NCBI GenBank assembly: GCA_032871835.1
Contig: CM065299.1
Coordinates: forward strand, 26,305,074 to 26,369,073
Length of the DNA stretch: 64,000 nt
Direction: 5' to 3'
Source: Dipteronia dyeriana
Taxonomy: Eukaryota > Streptophyta > Magnoliopsida > Sapindales > Sapindaceae
In this document: piece by piece, positions 1-12,497 of the stretch
How positions within the stretch are numbered: the first letter of the stretch is position 1
Layout of the letters: each line of letters starts with the position of its first letter
Translations under genes and position numbers: made by a program
Notes under the pieces: generated by a model
Databases searched by the model: none
Seen by the model: the letters and a program-made list of their open reading frames with translations, nothing else
What the model was told of the DNA's origin: nothing

Positions 1-3000
1 GAATGTTGAATCTGCTGAGGATAAAGAAGTAGTAAAGTCTTACTATGAGCAAGAACCATAATATGTAGCAGCTGATGCTTGTGTAGATCCTATAAGGGAT
101 TTGGAAAGTTTGCAAGTTCCAGGTATACTACATGTAGAATATGGATCTGGATCTGATATTGATTTAGGATCAGATGATTTGAGGAACTTGGATGAATCTG
201 ACGGTGAGGAGGATAATGGAGGACCACAAAGAAAGTTCATCAAAACAAAGTACCATGAATTCAATCCGAGTTGTGACATGCAAGATCCAATATTTAGGGT
301 TGGTAGTGCTGATCTATTTAGAAAGGCCATCAGGGGATATGTTGTGAAACATATGAGGGTAATTTAGTTTAAGAAAAATGATCCAAACAAGGTTATGACA
401 GTTTGTATGGGTGAAGGTTGTCGGTGGTTTGTGTATGCATCTTGTTTAGTTGATCACAAGATTTTCAAGATAAAGTCTTTAGTAGATGAACACACATGTG
501 TTATGTCTTTTTAAGAACATGTTTGTGAGTTCCAAGATGATCGCTGAGTAGTATGTAGTGTTGGGGTTTATGCCCTAAAGATGTAATTTATAAATGGATT
601 TATGAAATAAATAAAAGAAAAGTTCAATTCATTATTGTTATGTTGTTTATTTCATAACTTGTGCATATATAAACATCCTAGATTACCGGATGTAATATCA
701 AACTGTGTATATAAGTGTCATATACGGATGGATACAGTAAGAGACGTGCAATCTAAAGAGTTCATAGATAGCAAATAAAGTTAGGTACTTTATTTGAGGT
801 TAATCTATAAATGCGGTCCATTCTGTAATATATGGTGATTTATCCTGAATCATTCATATGAGATATAGGAATGGAGACACCTTGTATGATGTGATCATAT
901 AGGACTAGGCCATGCTATATATGAATCTCTCACCAAGATCTGTTTACATATATCAACTAATGATGACTATATGTGAGTGATCTTAATCCTGAGTGTCTTA
1001 TCAATTTCTTCAGGTTAGATCGTGGTCTTTGAAATACCATGGGTGAGGTCGGATGCAATTTCTGATCAATATGTTTCGTATGTTGGGATTACGGTTTGGC
1101 TTGTGGTTGGGTAGGTTTGTACACAATAGTGGAATCCACTCTTTTTTATGAGAAGTATATGGTAGTTCCCTTAAGAGTTGATTCGGGGATTTGACAATAT
1201 GAGCGTTCTTATAATTCAGTGAGAAAATAGGATTTATTATAATTGGAGAATCATCGGTACTTAAAGAATATATGTAATTAGAGGGGTATAACGGACATTA
1301 TGACCCAACTCTAATTATGAACTACTGTGGATGATCATACCATGTTTAATAGCTATATCGATAGAAACCAAGTTGTATCGGTCTGTGTAAAAACATCTGC
1401 AGTTGAGAGAGTGCAGTTTCAGATTTTTAGTGGAATAACACTTGAGTTAATAATCAAGAAATATTAATTAAAGAGTTTAATTAATGATTCCGATGATTAT
1501 TAGAGCTCAAACTACTGTGGGTCCATTAGGTCCCCTTACTAGCCCGATCGATTTAGGTAACAAGGGTCACGGTTAATTTATTGGATTGTCCAATTAATTG
1601 TATTACGAAAGTAACACGTATTTATTCGCGAATTAATTGAATAATGAGATTATTTAATTAATGAATTTTAATAGTTAAATTAATTAAATAATTAGATTAT
1701 TTAATTATATTAAAAATTATGAATTATGAATTAACTATTAATTGGAGGGTGTTAATTGATGTTTGGATTTAGGTGAAAATAAAATAATTCTAAAATAATA
1801 AAATTATTTTATTTTTATTAAATCATTTATCTAAGTATTTGAATTTAAGTTTAAATTTAAAATATTTATTATCCCTTTTAATATATTAGATATATTTGAA
1901 AAGGATAATTAAAAAAAATTAGTTCAAAATATATATGATATATTTTTTGACAACTACAAGACTACAAATTAATGCAAATATTAGAGTTTGCATGTGATGC
2001 AATTTCTAGAGTGCGTGGAACAACCTCAACTAATATTAAAAAATAGAAGAACGTCCGAGATAGATATCAGTGTTTGTGTGTGCATGTGAAACAACACAGT
2101 GTTCGCATATGATGCAAATTGGTGCACGTGAAATAATAAACACAACACAACTAAGAGAAAAGAAAAACACATACAAAATTGAAGTAGGTGTGCGTGAAAT
2201 TATGTGCATGGTGCACAATCAATTTATTTCATGTTTTTGTGTTTGATACACAAAGAAGAAAGAGTTTCTTCAAGTCTTTCTCTACATCCTTCTTTCAAGT
2301 TCCTGAGACCGTGACACGTCCACATGCAGTTATCAGTCCCGGGACATAGTGAAGAAGATCGAATAGTTCAGACAATGAGCATTACAAGAAGTGAAGGAGC
2401 GTCCACGTTGGTAATGTTCTATTAATCTTCTTCTTAGTATTGGTTTCAATTTCCTGTATATGTATACGTTCTGAAAAAGAATTATGATCCCAAGTTCACT
2501 GGTCCCAGATCGTTTACAATCTGTATAAAATTTTATAACTGATTTCCTCTGCGTTACCAGTGAACGGGGTTCTAACATGTAGGTCTATGGAAGGTAAACC
2601 CATATTGGATCTTTGCTAGATTGTCTCGATAACTGAGGACAAACACAAATGTGTATGCTTCCGATGGCAGTACTATCGGGCTAGAAATGCTACAAGACAG
2701 ATGATACAGGGTAGTGTTAATGAGCAATACTCCAAACTTTGGGAGTATGGTACAAAGATTAGAAGGATGAACCAAAGAAGTACAATTATGATCAAGTGTA
2801 CTGAGGGAGATGTTGATGGGAATCCAAGGTTTGAGAGGCTATATATATGCCTGGTTGCTTTGAAGAATGGATGGAAATAGGGATGTAGGCCAATTTTAGA
2901 TTTGGATGGTTGTTTCATCAAAGGATTTCACACTGGCCAGCTACTAACTGCCATTGGAGTTGATCCAAACAACCAGATGTACCCAATAGATAATGCTTTA

Positions 3001-4304
3001 GTGGAGTCTGAGTGTAGGAACACATGGTCTTGGTTTCTAAAGTAATTGGTTGATGATTTAGGGCTCAACAACTCGTATGGTATCATGTGGATCACTGCCA
3101 AACAAAAAGGGTTGATAGATTTTATTTGGGAACGGTTTCCAAATTTTGAACCTAGGTTTCGTGTCAAGCATTTTTACAAAAATTTGAAAACTGAACATAA
3201 GGGTTTGCCTCTGAAATAGATATTGTGGGGTGTTACAAAGTCTACAACTGAACAATGGTACTCATTATAACTTGTCTTATTTTTTTCCTTAATATTTTGT
3301 GTTACACATAGTATGTTTTGCTTAACATGTTATGCTTAATGTTTTTCTACAAACTTACTTAACAGAATTTCTCCACACTTTCTTACTCATTCTACCATGT
3401 TTTGTGTTTTGACAAATTTAAATAGAGTATGGAGAGGCTGATGATTGAGAGTGAAAATGCATACAAATGGTTACTTGACAAAGAACCTATCCAGTGGTCA
3501 AGGGTCTTCTTCAAAGACACTACACTTTATGACATGTTATGCAATAACATGTGTGAAGCCTTCAACAAAGCGATACTACAAGCTCGTGACAAGCCAGTGA
3601 TCACTCTTATGGAGATGATCATGAACTATTTGATGAAAATATTAGTGAGGAAGAGAATAGAGGTGGAGAAATGGCATAATGACATAGGACCTAAAGTTTT
3701 AAAGTTTGTTAAGAGGATGAAGTTGAAGAGTAAACTACAAATATCAAGTCAGAGGTCCAGGAGATGAGCAATATGTGGTTGACATCGAGAACAATACATG
3801 TGCTTGTAACAAGTGGCAGCTAATTGAGATTCCATGTATTCATGGAATCTCTGCCTCATTGAGTTCCAATCGTGACCCTTATCTGTTCATAGACATCAAG
3901 TACGAAAAGGAAAGCTTTCTAAAGGCTTATACTCCAGTTATATTTGGCATCAATAGGCTAAGGATGTGATCAAAAACTAATGATAATCCTATACAATGTC
4001 CAGATTTCAGGAAAGAGATAGGCATACCAAAAAAAGTAAGGAATCTGCAATCTGATAAGGTTAGGGTTGGAGGGAAAACCAAGCTGAGGAAGAATTATGT
4101 AGTGATTAGGTGCACGAAATGTAGGCAGGAAGGGCACAATAGGGGCACTTATGATAGAATGACCGAGATGATAGGAGATGTCTTTAACACTGTTGCAAGG
4201 ACTGAAGTTGGGACTGGAATCGGGTCTCAATCAAACTAGGGAAGATTCACACTGGAACTGCACCAAAGAGGAAGAGGAAACAAATCATTGATGTTATGGA
4301 TTGA
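1..4304 (+). pseudogene. MuDR-type (Mutator-like) transposase, degenerate, enters from the left edge
   Basis: Reading across frames gives the domain order of plant MuDR transposases. An acidic stretch is followed by the MuDR N-terminal domain (about 280-560; FRVGSADLFRKAI, CRWFVYASC and HTC). The MULE transposase core lies at about 2660-3260 (LDLDGCFIKGFHTGQLL, then a VESECRNTWSWFL block). A core tail follows at 3429-3767 (NNMCEAFNKAILQARDKP), a SWIM zinc finger at 3775-3970 (CACNKW...CIH) and a CCHC knuckle at about 4105-4160. It is dead: there are in-frame stops (362, 571 region, 2879, 3044), several frameshifts, and Asp of the usual TDKQKG motif reads Ala (ITAKQKG). The last knuckle Cys reads Tyr (GHNRGTYD). 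The gap 559-2577 is an LTR insertion. About 150 bases near 3260-3420 may be an intron. The tail KRKRKQIIDVMD ends at the stop 4302-4304. The left end lies outside the window. Confidence 0.9.
559..2577. mobile_element. Solo LTR (2,019 bp) inserted in the MuDR transposase
   Basis: The segment starts TGTTGGGG and ends TTCTAACA, so it has TG...CA ends with short inverted termini. It is flanked by the same 5 bp, TGTAG (554-558 and 2578-2582), as for LTR-retrotransposon integration. Removing it and one TGTAG rejoins the transposase reading. No gag, protease, integrase or reverse transcriptase reading is visible, and the beginning is not repeated at the end, so this is one LTR left after recombination between two. 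It resembles long Copia-type LTRs in style, which I could not check. Confidence 0.85.
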
Positions 4305-4802
4305 ATTTGTTATGTTAGTATGGATGCATGTTATCAAACTTATTTTGTCATTTCTGTTATGGATGACTTATTTTGTGAACATATTTGTTTTTGAACTCTG
4401 ATGATAGACATGTTTCTGTTACTGTTTGGTACTCAACTTAATCAGTAATTTAGTTGTGAAATGGGTTTGATGATTTTTATCAATATGTTTGATTCTCAAG
4501 AATCCTTTTATGTCAATGTGTTTGATTCCAGGAATCTTGTTGTCAATGTATTTGATTCTCATGAATATTTTTAAGTAAGTGTATTTTATTCTCGAAAATT
4601 CTTTTATGTGAATGTGTTTGTTTATCGGGGAATTATTTGATAAAATGAAAATGAGAAAAAAAAAGCTTGCACAATGTGCATTCTCTGGTACTATGCATAT
4701 CAGGAAACACAACCTGAACATTTGAACATTTGAACATTTTATTACACATTTGTTAGATTCTACAACCACACTTGTTCTATCATATTGTGAAACCGTTTTA
4801 TA
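4305..4802. other. AT-rich spacer between two convergent pseudogenes
   Basis: No gene is supported. Bases 4465-4625 hold diverged copies, about 40 bp apart, of a unit like TTTGATTCTCAAGAATC. Open frames here are low-complexity AT translations. Confidence 0.5.
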
Positions 4803-5294
4803 CTACATGCTTGTTCTATAAATTATTTGCCAGACAGCAACCAAAATCACTATCAATAAAAACCAAAACACGAAACAAGTTTATTCTTCTATGATCACTA
4901 TGGCAGTTTCTTCCCATTGTTGTTGCAGAACTAACATCTTTATGAATGCCTTCAAAATCATTGCATTCCCTCATTCTTATCTATAGCTCCCGAATTCTTC
5001 TAAATAATCCAGAAATAATCTGTTTGAACCTTGCACAAATTGGAGAGTCATGTCATCTCAAAAATCAGCAATTCACATCTCCCTTACAAGCAAAAAAAAA
5101 ACTAACAAAGTTTAATTTAAATATTCAAAAGATAAGAAAGAATAAAAACCACAATTTAATCACCTAAATACCTTGGAATTTAAACAACCCCATAAACTTC
5201 TTTTTGGGTTTGCATTTGTCAAAGATGTGCAAAGCCCAGCTTTTCTTCCACATAAACAGTTTGGGTGTAAATCCCTAAGATCCAAGACTTTCAT
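4803..5294 (-). pseudogene. GRF-type zinc finger protein with C-terminal membrane segment, degenerate
   Basis: On the minus strand the reading from 5294 is MKVLDLRDLHPNCLCGRKAG, followed by CTSLTNANPKKKFMGCLNSK. This is the first half of a plant GRF zinc finger (C-x-C-G, TS-T-NP-F-GC). A splice donor near 5169 and an acceptor near 5083 define a short intron. The second exon gives C-stop-FLR-stop-HDSPICARFKQIISGL, matching the family's CxFFxWxD...CxR segment with both Trp codons now TGA. A later frame gives a coiled stretch and a hydrophobic tail (FVFWFLLIVILVAVW), typical of small plant GRF/transmembrane proteins. The family often accompanies mobile DNA. It is convergent with the MuDR pseudogene and may have belonged to the same element, which is inference. 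Confidence 0.75.
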
Positions 5295-6249
5295 GTTTGC
5301 CTTATGCAAAATGAAGAAGAATTTTTTTGAGAAGCTTATAGAAGAAGATGAATTAATGAAGCTTTCACAGAATAGGAGAAAAATGATTTGGACAATTGAT
5401 TTATAATAGGGTTTATTTTGTGTTATTCCATCTTTACCCCTTCGTATGGGGACATGTGATACGCACGTGACGAGAAATGAGACGGAACATGGGTTCCGTA
5501 AGCATTCTGTCTAGTTTTGCTAATTTTTGATAGTTCAGAGGGTTTAGTATCTAAGAATAAATTCTGGAGCCAACATACAAATTTGTGTATAGTATGAATG
5601 GATCTGTGCCCATTACTCTTAATATTAATATTAGTCAATCCAAAATTTTAGTCAAAAAACCAACCCAAATGATTTGTCAAGTGATTTTTCTTTATGCTAT
5701 CATTCACCAAATCACAACATGATTTATATGGTGGTGACAACTCATTTACCATATCATTTTGAATGAATTTTGGTTTTTTAAGTTGTATATTTTTACTGTT
5801 GTTTTAATTAAAATTTGTAGCAATACAAATCCTCTTCTAAATTTAAATGTACGTAGATTAAGAGGATCCCAGATGAAATATGTTACTATACACGGTATGC
5901 ATAATTACAATGGTAGTTACTAGTTTTTGAATTCAAATACATAAGTTCACAAAAGTTAAACGTTTTTTCTTTTAAAAAAATGATTTCTCTTGTAATTACT
6001 AATTATTTACAGTAAACCATAACACACACACCTTTTTCTTTGATCATGATATGCATCTCCTTTTCCAGTTTTCATATTTGTGGTGATGAGTTTTTTCCAC
6101 ATTATTGTAGGAGTAGACATCTGAGATATGCATGCAGTGCTTGATCTCGGTAAGTTTCGGTAGACCTCGACTTGACCTTGACTTATTGGGTGTCAGATTT
6201 CAAAAAAAGAAATAAAAAATAATAATAATAACGGCAACACTATAGCTAA
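5295..6249. other. AT-rich intergenic DNA
   Basis: I see no gene, RNA or bounded repeat. Short open frames are not protein-like. The stretch runs up to the left inverted repeat of the nested element that follows. Confidence 0.5.
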
Positions 6250-8030
6250 GACTGTCTCCAACAGCTCCCTTAAAGATTCCCCTTAGCTTTGAGGGGTGTA
6301 TTCAATTGAGATTTCAAAAGACTTTTAAAAACTTTTTTAAGTGGATGACTTTTGTAGATTTCATGGACTTTTATGGACTTCTATAGACTTTGAAGAATTA
6401 TAAAACACTTTTATAGACTTTCATTTCAAAAGATTTTCACAGACTTTTATTTTTAAAAAACTTTCATAGACTTTTATTTTAAAAGACTTTCATAGACTTT
6501 TATAGACATTCATAGACTCTCATTGAATTTTAAATATATTATGTACTTTGTTTTAAAAATTATATATGTTTATCACATCAATAAAATATTTTTCCTTAAG
6601 AATATAAAACAAAATCATCGTTAATTAAACTTGTCAACAGCTTTCATGCATATATACGTGATTTTAAAATTTTGATTTGTTTTTTTATTATATTTTTACA
6701 TCATAAAGACAATTATGTATTAACGTTTACATGTCTCCATAAAAGTATAACAATGAGTATAAAAAATATATATAATTTTAATTCAAGTTTCTATAGATAA
6801 AACATAAAAACCGTACATAATTGTTAAACAAGACCCATGCCTAAAGTGAGTAATTTGATATTGATCATAATTATATGGAGCCAAGGTCATATACAATTTT
6901 GATCATGGCATATTGTCATGGTTGAGTAGTGGGTTTTTATCTTTTATTATTTTTAATTAACATAAATGAAGTTCGTTTAATTTGTTTCGTTGTTGTTTAG
7001 TTACTTTGAAAATATAGGTAAAAAAAATTGAAATCTCTCATCTTTAATTACATAGCCGAAGAAGAGTTGTTTTATATTAATTTTTAGTAAATATTTTTTT
7101 TTGTTATAGATCGTTAATGTTTGTATTGTTTTATGATAATATTTATTCTTTTCAAAAATTATTCATTTTATTTTATTTGTGAAATTTCTTAAGAATGTGC
7201 GTGCTCTTATTTGAAAATAAAACATATACTTGGCGGTTGTTGTTTTCAAATAGTTTTATGTTTTTCTTCTAAAGTGAAATTCTAAAGAAAAAAAAAAATC
7301 ATTCAAAGTTTTTAGTATAAATAAAAGACAAGTTGTAAGATTTTATATAACTAAAAGTCATTAAAAGTCATTGACATTTTCAAGTCATTAAAAGTTATTG
7401 ATATTTTGAATACCTCCTAACTTTTATATGCTTTATACTTTTAAAAAGTTTTAATTGAATTAATTGAATATCTCATGACTTTTTAAAAGTTATTAAAAGT
7501 TTGTATTGAATACCTCATGACTTTTAATATTTTTTAAAAAATATACTAAACCCTGTATTAAATACCCCATAACTTTTAATGAGGCTTTAAAAGCCTATAT
7601 TGAACACACTCAAATATTTAAATTTCATAAAAATCTTTAAAAGTCTTTTGAAATCTCAATTGAATACACCCCTCTTAGTTAAGGGATGAGTTGATTATTT
7701 TATATTTCCAATAGGTTCCTTAAATACTCCCTTAAATATATTTTGGTGGAACTCACTCCCTTAATAAAGAGATGACTTTAACCCCTTTAAGTGGGCTATA
7801 TACATTTAAAGCATAAGATATTTAACTTTTCAGTTCCAATAATTCCTTTACTATACAATGAATGATTTGTTTTATTATAATAATTAAAAAGTAAAATCAA
7901 GATAATACTAAAAAATTATTTAGGGAGCCATTTAAAGGAGTATTGTTAGAACACATATTCTCTTAATGACCCCTTATAACAACATCCACTCTTATTAAGG
8001 GGGTCTTCAAGGGAGACTATTGGAGATGCT
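6250..8030. mobile_element. Small DNA transposon (MITE), about 397 bp, interrupted by a second element
   Basis: The ends form an imperfect inverted repeat (CTGTCTCCAACAGCTCCC at the left; complement of the right end CATCTCCAATAGTCTCCC). The element resumes at 7675 with TTAGTTAAGGGA, and an inner stretch GGTGGAACTCACTCCC is shared, reversed, with the uninterrupted copy at 59401-59801. Without the inner insertion this copy is about 397 bp against about 401 bp for the other. The target duplication is unclear. Confidence 0.7.
6291..7674. mobile_element. Non-autonomous DNA transposon with 39-bp perfect terminal inverted repeats
   Basis: The first 39 bases (starting GAGGGGTGTATTCAATTG) are the exact reverse complement of the last 39. 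Subterminal regions hold many short repeats of AGACTTTTATAGACTTTCAT at the left and AAAGTCATTAAAAGTCATTG at the right. No coding region is visible in 1,384 bp. A possible imperfect 8-bp duplication (TTAGCTTT at 6283-6290, TTAGTTAA at 7675-7682) would suggest hAT, but the superfamily is not settled. It sits inside the MITE at 6250-8030. Confidence 0.85.
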
Positions 8031-8139
8031 TCAAGGCCTTCAAATTAGCCCATTATTTGTAAAAATAATAAAAATAAAAATTGATGTCCTAAGAAATAAA
8101 TTACATAGACCACTTGGACCTACTTGTAAATGGGGTTTT

Positions 8140-8298
8140 TGGGCTGAAATTTGAGCCCATTATGATAACAAAAGAAAAGAAAGAGGGCCCGCCAAGTATA
8201 TACATAAAAGTTATAGAGTGTAGTACTCACAATTCAGAAGCTACTTTCGTTCTGTTTCTGCTCTTCTTTGATTCCTCCTTGCTCAAGCAAAGCCCTAA
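8140..8298 (+). promoter_or_regulatory. RPN7 upstream region: paired site II motifs, TATA-like box, telo-box-like motif
   Basis: TGGGCT at 8140-8145 and its inverse AGCCCA at 8154-8159 are site II (TCP-type) elements. A TATATACAT box is at 8197-8205. AGCCCTAA at 8291-8298, just before the start codon, resembles the telo-box of plant housekeeping genes. The motifs are seen; the function is inferred from their known association with ribosomal, proteasomal and cell-growth genes. Confidence 0.45.
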
Positions 8299-8313
8299 CT
8301 CAGTGAGTCAGCC

Positions 8314-9435
8314 ATGGAAGGTCAAGAAGGAACTCAGCAATTGCACCTTGTACTCGCTAACAAGCGCTTCCTTCTCACGCATCCAGATGTTCAGGACATC
8401 GAGAAGGTCCGTCTCAAAGAAGAGGTCTTCTCCATGGCCAAAGCCGATGGTACGTTATTCGCGTCGCACTTAGTTGAACCGGCTTGCATTCGAATTTGTA
8501 GCTTACATCTTTGTTTTAATTTTTATGTTGTTGTTGTTGTGTGTGTAGAAATGGCTCCATTTTACGAAACGTTGGTGGCTGAATCGGTGCTGGAGATGGA
8601 TCAGAGCGTTTTAGATTCCATGCGCGCGAAGATCGAGGAAGAGCTTAAGAAACTTGATGAGAAGTGAGTTGTTTAACTCTTTGTTTCGTTTGTATTAAGT
8701 GTCTGTTTGTTTATTGAGAAAATGGAGGAAAGTTAAAAAGATTGAGATGTTAAATCTGGGTGTGCCTCAAGCATTTTTGTTGTAGGAAAATATGAATTGC
8801 TTGAATTAGACTCGGATAACTTAAGTAGTTTGTGTTATTGTGTTCAAAGCAATAATTAACTATGAGAGTAATGTTGAAATTTTCATTATTTTTGTTTGTT
8901 AACTGTTAAGGTTTGGTTAGATACAAAGAACTTTAATTTTTGTTAACTAAGTTATTAAACTGTTTTTGCTGGTTTCATAATAATACCTGATTCCAGAATT
9001 GAATATGTTATTTAATAGATGGACATAGAGATTTGAACTTCAAATTTGAGCGCAGAAACAATATTTTGATAAATGCATTAGTGGTGTCTCTTAGTCTAAT
9101 GGTTGACATTTTGCTTCACATTAATCTGTTAATTCTTGTTTTCAACTGTTGCGGTTGTGAAATTTTTAGTGTAGGAATTTGCATGGCTGTTTATATGCCC
9201 CCTTTTCATTATAAAAATTGCTTCTACCATCAAATTGATTTTGCACATTTTTTTTATTAACAAAAACAGTGTTCTTGCACAATTTTATAATGGACTTATG
9301 ACAGATGTGTACTATTGTTAATGTGTTAGTTCATTCAAGTAGAAACAGGAGGGAGCTTATAAGAGGCCCCAAGGAACTATTGTACATGGATGGTGCAATG
9401 GAGCTTGTTAGATTGGATAAGATGATCTTTGACTT

Positions 9436-9467
<32 letters not shown>

Positions 9468-11884
9468 CATTATGCTGAGATCACTTGAAGTGATGGAAAT
9501 TTTGTTCCCTTCATGCCTGAACTGTGTGAATAGTTCTCTCTCTCTCTCTTCCTCTCTCTCTCTCTCTCTCCAGCCTCGTTCTATTGGAATTATAACTTCA
9601 TTGCTTAGACAAATTCCTGAGTTTCAAGCACAATCCATCATTTAAAGTTGGTCATAAGGTATTAGAAATTTTAATAGAGGATGCTGGAAAACAGAGGAGA
9701 ACTTTCATTTGTGACACATTTCAATTGGAGAGATGCTGACCATATCTTTGGTTGGATAATTGGAGCATTAAAATTGTAGTGGACTTTTATTAATTTTTCT
9801 TTTGTCTGGCATTACAGTAACAATTGATTTAGTCATCTTTGATCTCATTTACCTGCTAATAATCTTAGGTATGGCTGAGATTGATGATTAATTGAATTTT
9901 AGTTGGAGTTAATTTCCAGTGCTCTATATTTATCTATTATTGAACTTTTTATGTTCATAAAATATTTTTCGTCTTGGAAAAATCTTTATTCTCCCTTCTC
10001 GCACCAAAAAAAAAAAGACAAGAGGAAAAAAACCTTTACTACAATTTTTATTGGAATAAATCTTGTATTTCAAGTGGGGATTTTTCGTGGATTTGAAGTT
10101 CTAACACTAATTATTAATGATTGAAAGTTGAAACTCTGTGAATTGAGTCTCCGTGGATTCATGGGTGGACCATAGGGTGTTTATTGTAAAAGAATTGTCA
10201 TATAAGAGCCCTGTCATGGCCCAATTGGTTTGTCCGATTACACTTCTAGTTTTACCACCTGCAGTGTATGTTTTTTTAGAAACTAATTGGTTTATGGAGT
10301 ACTTAATAATTATTTGCTTTTTGTCGCCTTCTTTTAGAATTGCAGATGCTGAAGAAAATTTGGGTGAGAGTGAAGTTCGTGAAGCCCATTTAGCTAAGTC
10401 CTTGTTTTACATTCAGATTGGTGACAAGGTAGATACATTTATGGCTTATTGCTTTCGATGGTACTGCTGCTTCAATTGGTATCCTTTTTCTGTGCATCCT
10501 GTTTCCAATTTTAATTATTCCCTTATGAATCCAGGACAAAGCATTGGAACAACTCAAGGTAACAGAAAGCAAAACTGTTGCTGTAGGGCAAAAGATGGAC
10601 TTGGTGTTTTATACACTGCAGCTAGGATTTTTCTACATGGATTTTGATCTCATTTCCAAGAGCATTGACAAAGCCAAGAGGTATGACATGAATTGTTGAT
10701 TGCTTATGTTTGGATTTATTTTCCCTAAAGAACAATTGTTGAATCTCTGATTTTTTTTTGAATGTGTTATGATAACAGCTTGTTTGAGGAGGGAGGTGAT
10801 TGGGAAAGGAAGAACCGTTTGAAAGTGTATGAAGGCTTGTATTGCATGTCCACCCGAAATTTTAAGATGGCAGCCGACTTGTTTTTGGATTCCATTTCAA
10901 CGTTCACAACTTATGAACTTTTCCCATATGACACCTTCATATTTTACACTGTCCTTACGAGCATTATATCATTAGATAGAGTTTCACTGAAGCAAAAGGT
11001 ATGTGGGTTTTCCCATCTAATGGTTATGATGTGATTTCTATATATCAGTTTTTTTTTTCTTTTCCAAATGGCACTTATTGACAGTCATACTTAATTGTAA
11101 CTGATGATGAAGGTGGTGGATGCTCCAGAGATCTTGACAGTGATTGGGAAAATCCCTTATCTTTCTGAGTTTTTAAACTCTCTTTATGACTGTCAATACA
11201 AATCGTTTTTCTCAGCTTTCGGTGAGTAGAGATCTAATATATCTTATGCCATCATTTAATTGAATGCCACTGCAAATTCTTGTTCTTTTTGCTTCATCCC
11301 AGAAATCTATTGTCTGTATCTATTTTGCATTTGTAGGTGTTGTCTAAATGTCTGTTCAAAATTGTCTGATTATATACATCTAGCAGTAGTTATTTATTTA
11401 TTTATGGTTTTGATCTTCAGCTGGCCTGACGGAGCAAATAAAATTGGACCGCTATTTGCATCCACACTTCCGATATTACATGAGGGAAGTCAGAACAGTT
11501 GTGTATTCTCAGTTTTTGGAATCCTATAAAAGTGTTACTATTGAAGCAATGGCTAAGGCATTTGGGGTGACCGTGGAATTCATTGATCTGTGAGTATTAA
11601 GCTCTGCTGATGCTTCTTTTAGACACATATATATATAAAAGGACTGAGGTAGTGTCATGCTTTGGGTTTCTTGTGGTTGTTAGTAAGTATAACCATTTCA
11701 TGCTTTCAGGGAGCTATCGCGTTTTATTGCAGCAGGGAAGCTTCACTGCAAGATTGACAAGGTTGCTGGTGTTCTTGAAACAAATCGGCCAGATGCAAAG
11801 AATGCCCTTTACCAAGCAACTATCAAGCAAGGGGACTTCTTATTGAACCGGATCCAGAAGCTTTCACGTGTGATTGATTTGTGA
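8314..11884 (+). CDS. RPN7: 26S proteasome non-ATPase regulatory subunit 6 (lid subunit RPN7), 8 exons
   Basis: RPN7 is a structural PCI-domain subunit of the 19S lid of the 26S proteasome, which degrades ubiquitinated proteins in cytosol and nucleus. Exons read 8314-8449, 8549-8663, 10338-10428, 10535-10680, 10779-10998, 11113-11221, 11421-11589 and 11710-11884. All are joined by GT-AG introns in matching phase and give 386 residues, against 387 for the Arabidopsis protein as I recall it. The N-terminus is [20 protein letters not shown]. The helical-repeat part contains [14 protein letters not shown] and [19 protein letters not shown]. The PCI region follows, with [17 protein letters not shown] and [18 protein letters not shown], and the tail is [20 protein letters not shown]...LSRVIDL. 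No stop or frameshift is seen, so it is probably functional. Intron 2 (about 1.67 kb) holds CT microsatellites. Identity is clear from the family sequence. Confidence 0.97.
9435..9570 (+). repeat. Two CT microsatellites in RPN7 intron 2
   Basis: Pure TC repeats run 9435-9461; a second, slightly interrupted tract runs 9535-9570. About 70 bases of unique sequence separate them. Both lie in the second intron and have no coding effect. Confidence 0.9.
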
Positions 11885-12364
11885 AGTAAGCGGGCTTTTA
11901 TTGCAGTATGGAAATGATATCCAAATTTGCAAATTACCGAGAAATACCCAGTGTAGACGCAAGAGCTTCTTGTTGCATGCTTTTGTTATGAATGTGCTCC
12001 TTCATTTGCCAAAATTTGTTGAGAATTATAGCTGATTCAGGTGTAATCATTTGTTTCTTATTTTACTTGGTAGTTGCTTCTTGTTTGGTTATTATGAAAC
12101 TTCATCCAACTGTAAGGAACTTGATATGGACGTCAAATCATCCGATTACTTGAGAAATTGCCTTCGCCCCATAATAATTGCAATGCACTATTTAAATAGG
12201 TTAACATGGTTCTAGGAGCTCTCTCAGTTGGAACCTGGTACGTGCAAATGTGGGTGGATTTTTCGTTGGTTACATAATTCTTTCAGATTTGATTGTGAAT
12301 ACTGAATAGTTGGTTTTTCGAACATGTAGGGATCAATTCATATAACCATCAAATTTTCTTTTAG
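11885..12364 (+). other. RPN7 3' flank
   Basis: Probably 3' untranslated sequence followed by spacer. AATAAT-like signals are present, but I could not fix a polyadenylation site. No other gene is seen. Confidence 0.5.
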
Positions 12365-12497
12365 TGAAGGTAATGAGTTGTAAATTGTAATGTAGAAATT
12401 AAAATTAAGATAAATCGGTAGCTTTAAAGTCTAAAATCTTATTGTTGCAGAAGGTAACGAGTTGTAAATTGTAATGTAGGATAAACCGATAGCTTTA

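Noticed and set aside
4305..5440. Right terminal inverted repeat of the first MuDR element
   Set aside because: The left end is outside the window, so no pairing can be tested.
10153..10647. 164-codon open frame over RPN7 exons 3-4
   Set aside because: It reads through introns in a mixed frame; the spliced RPN7 exons explain the coding parts.
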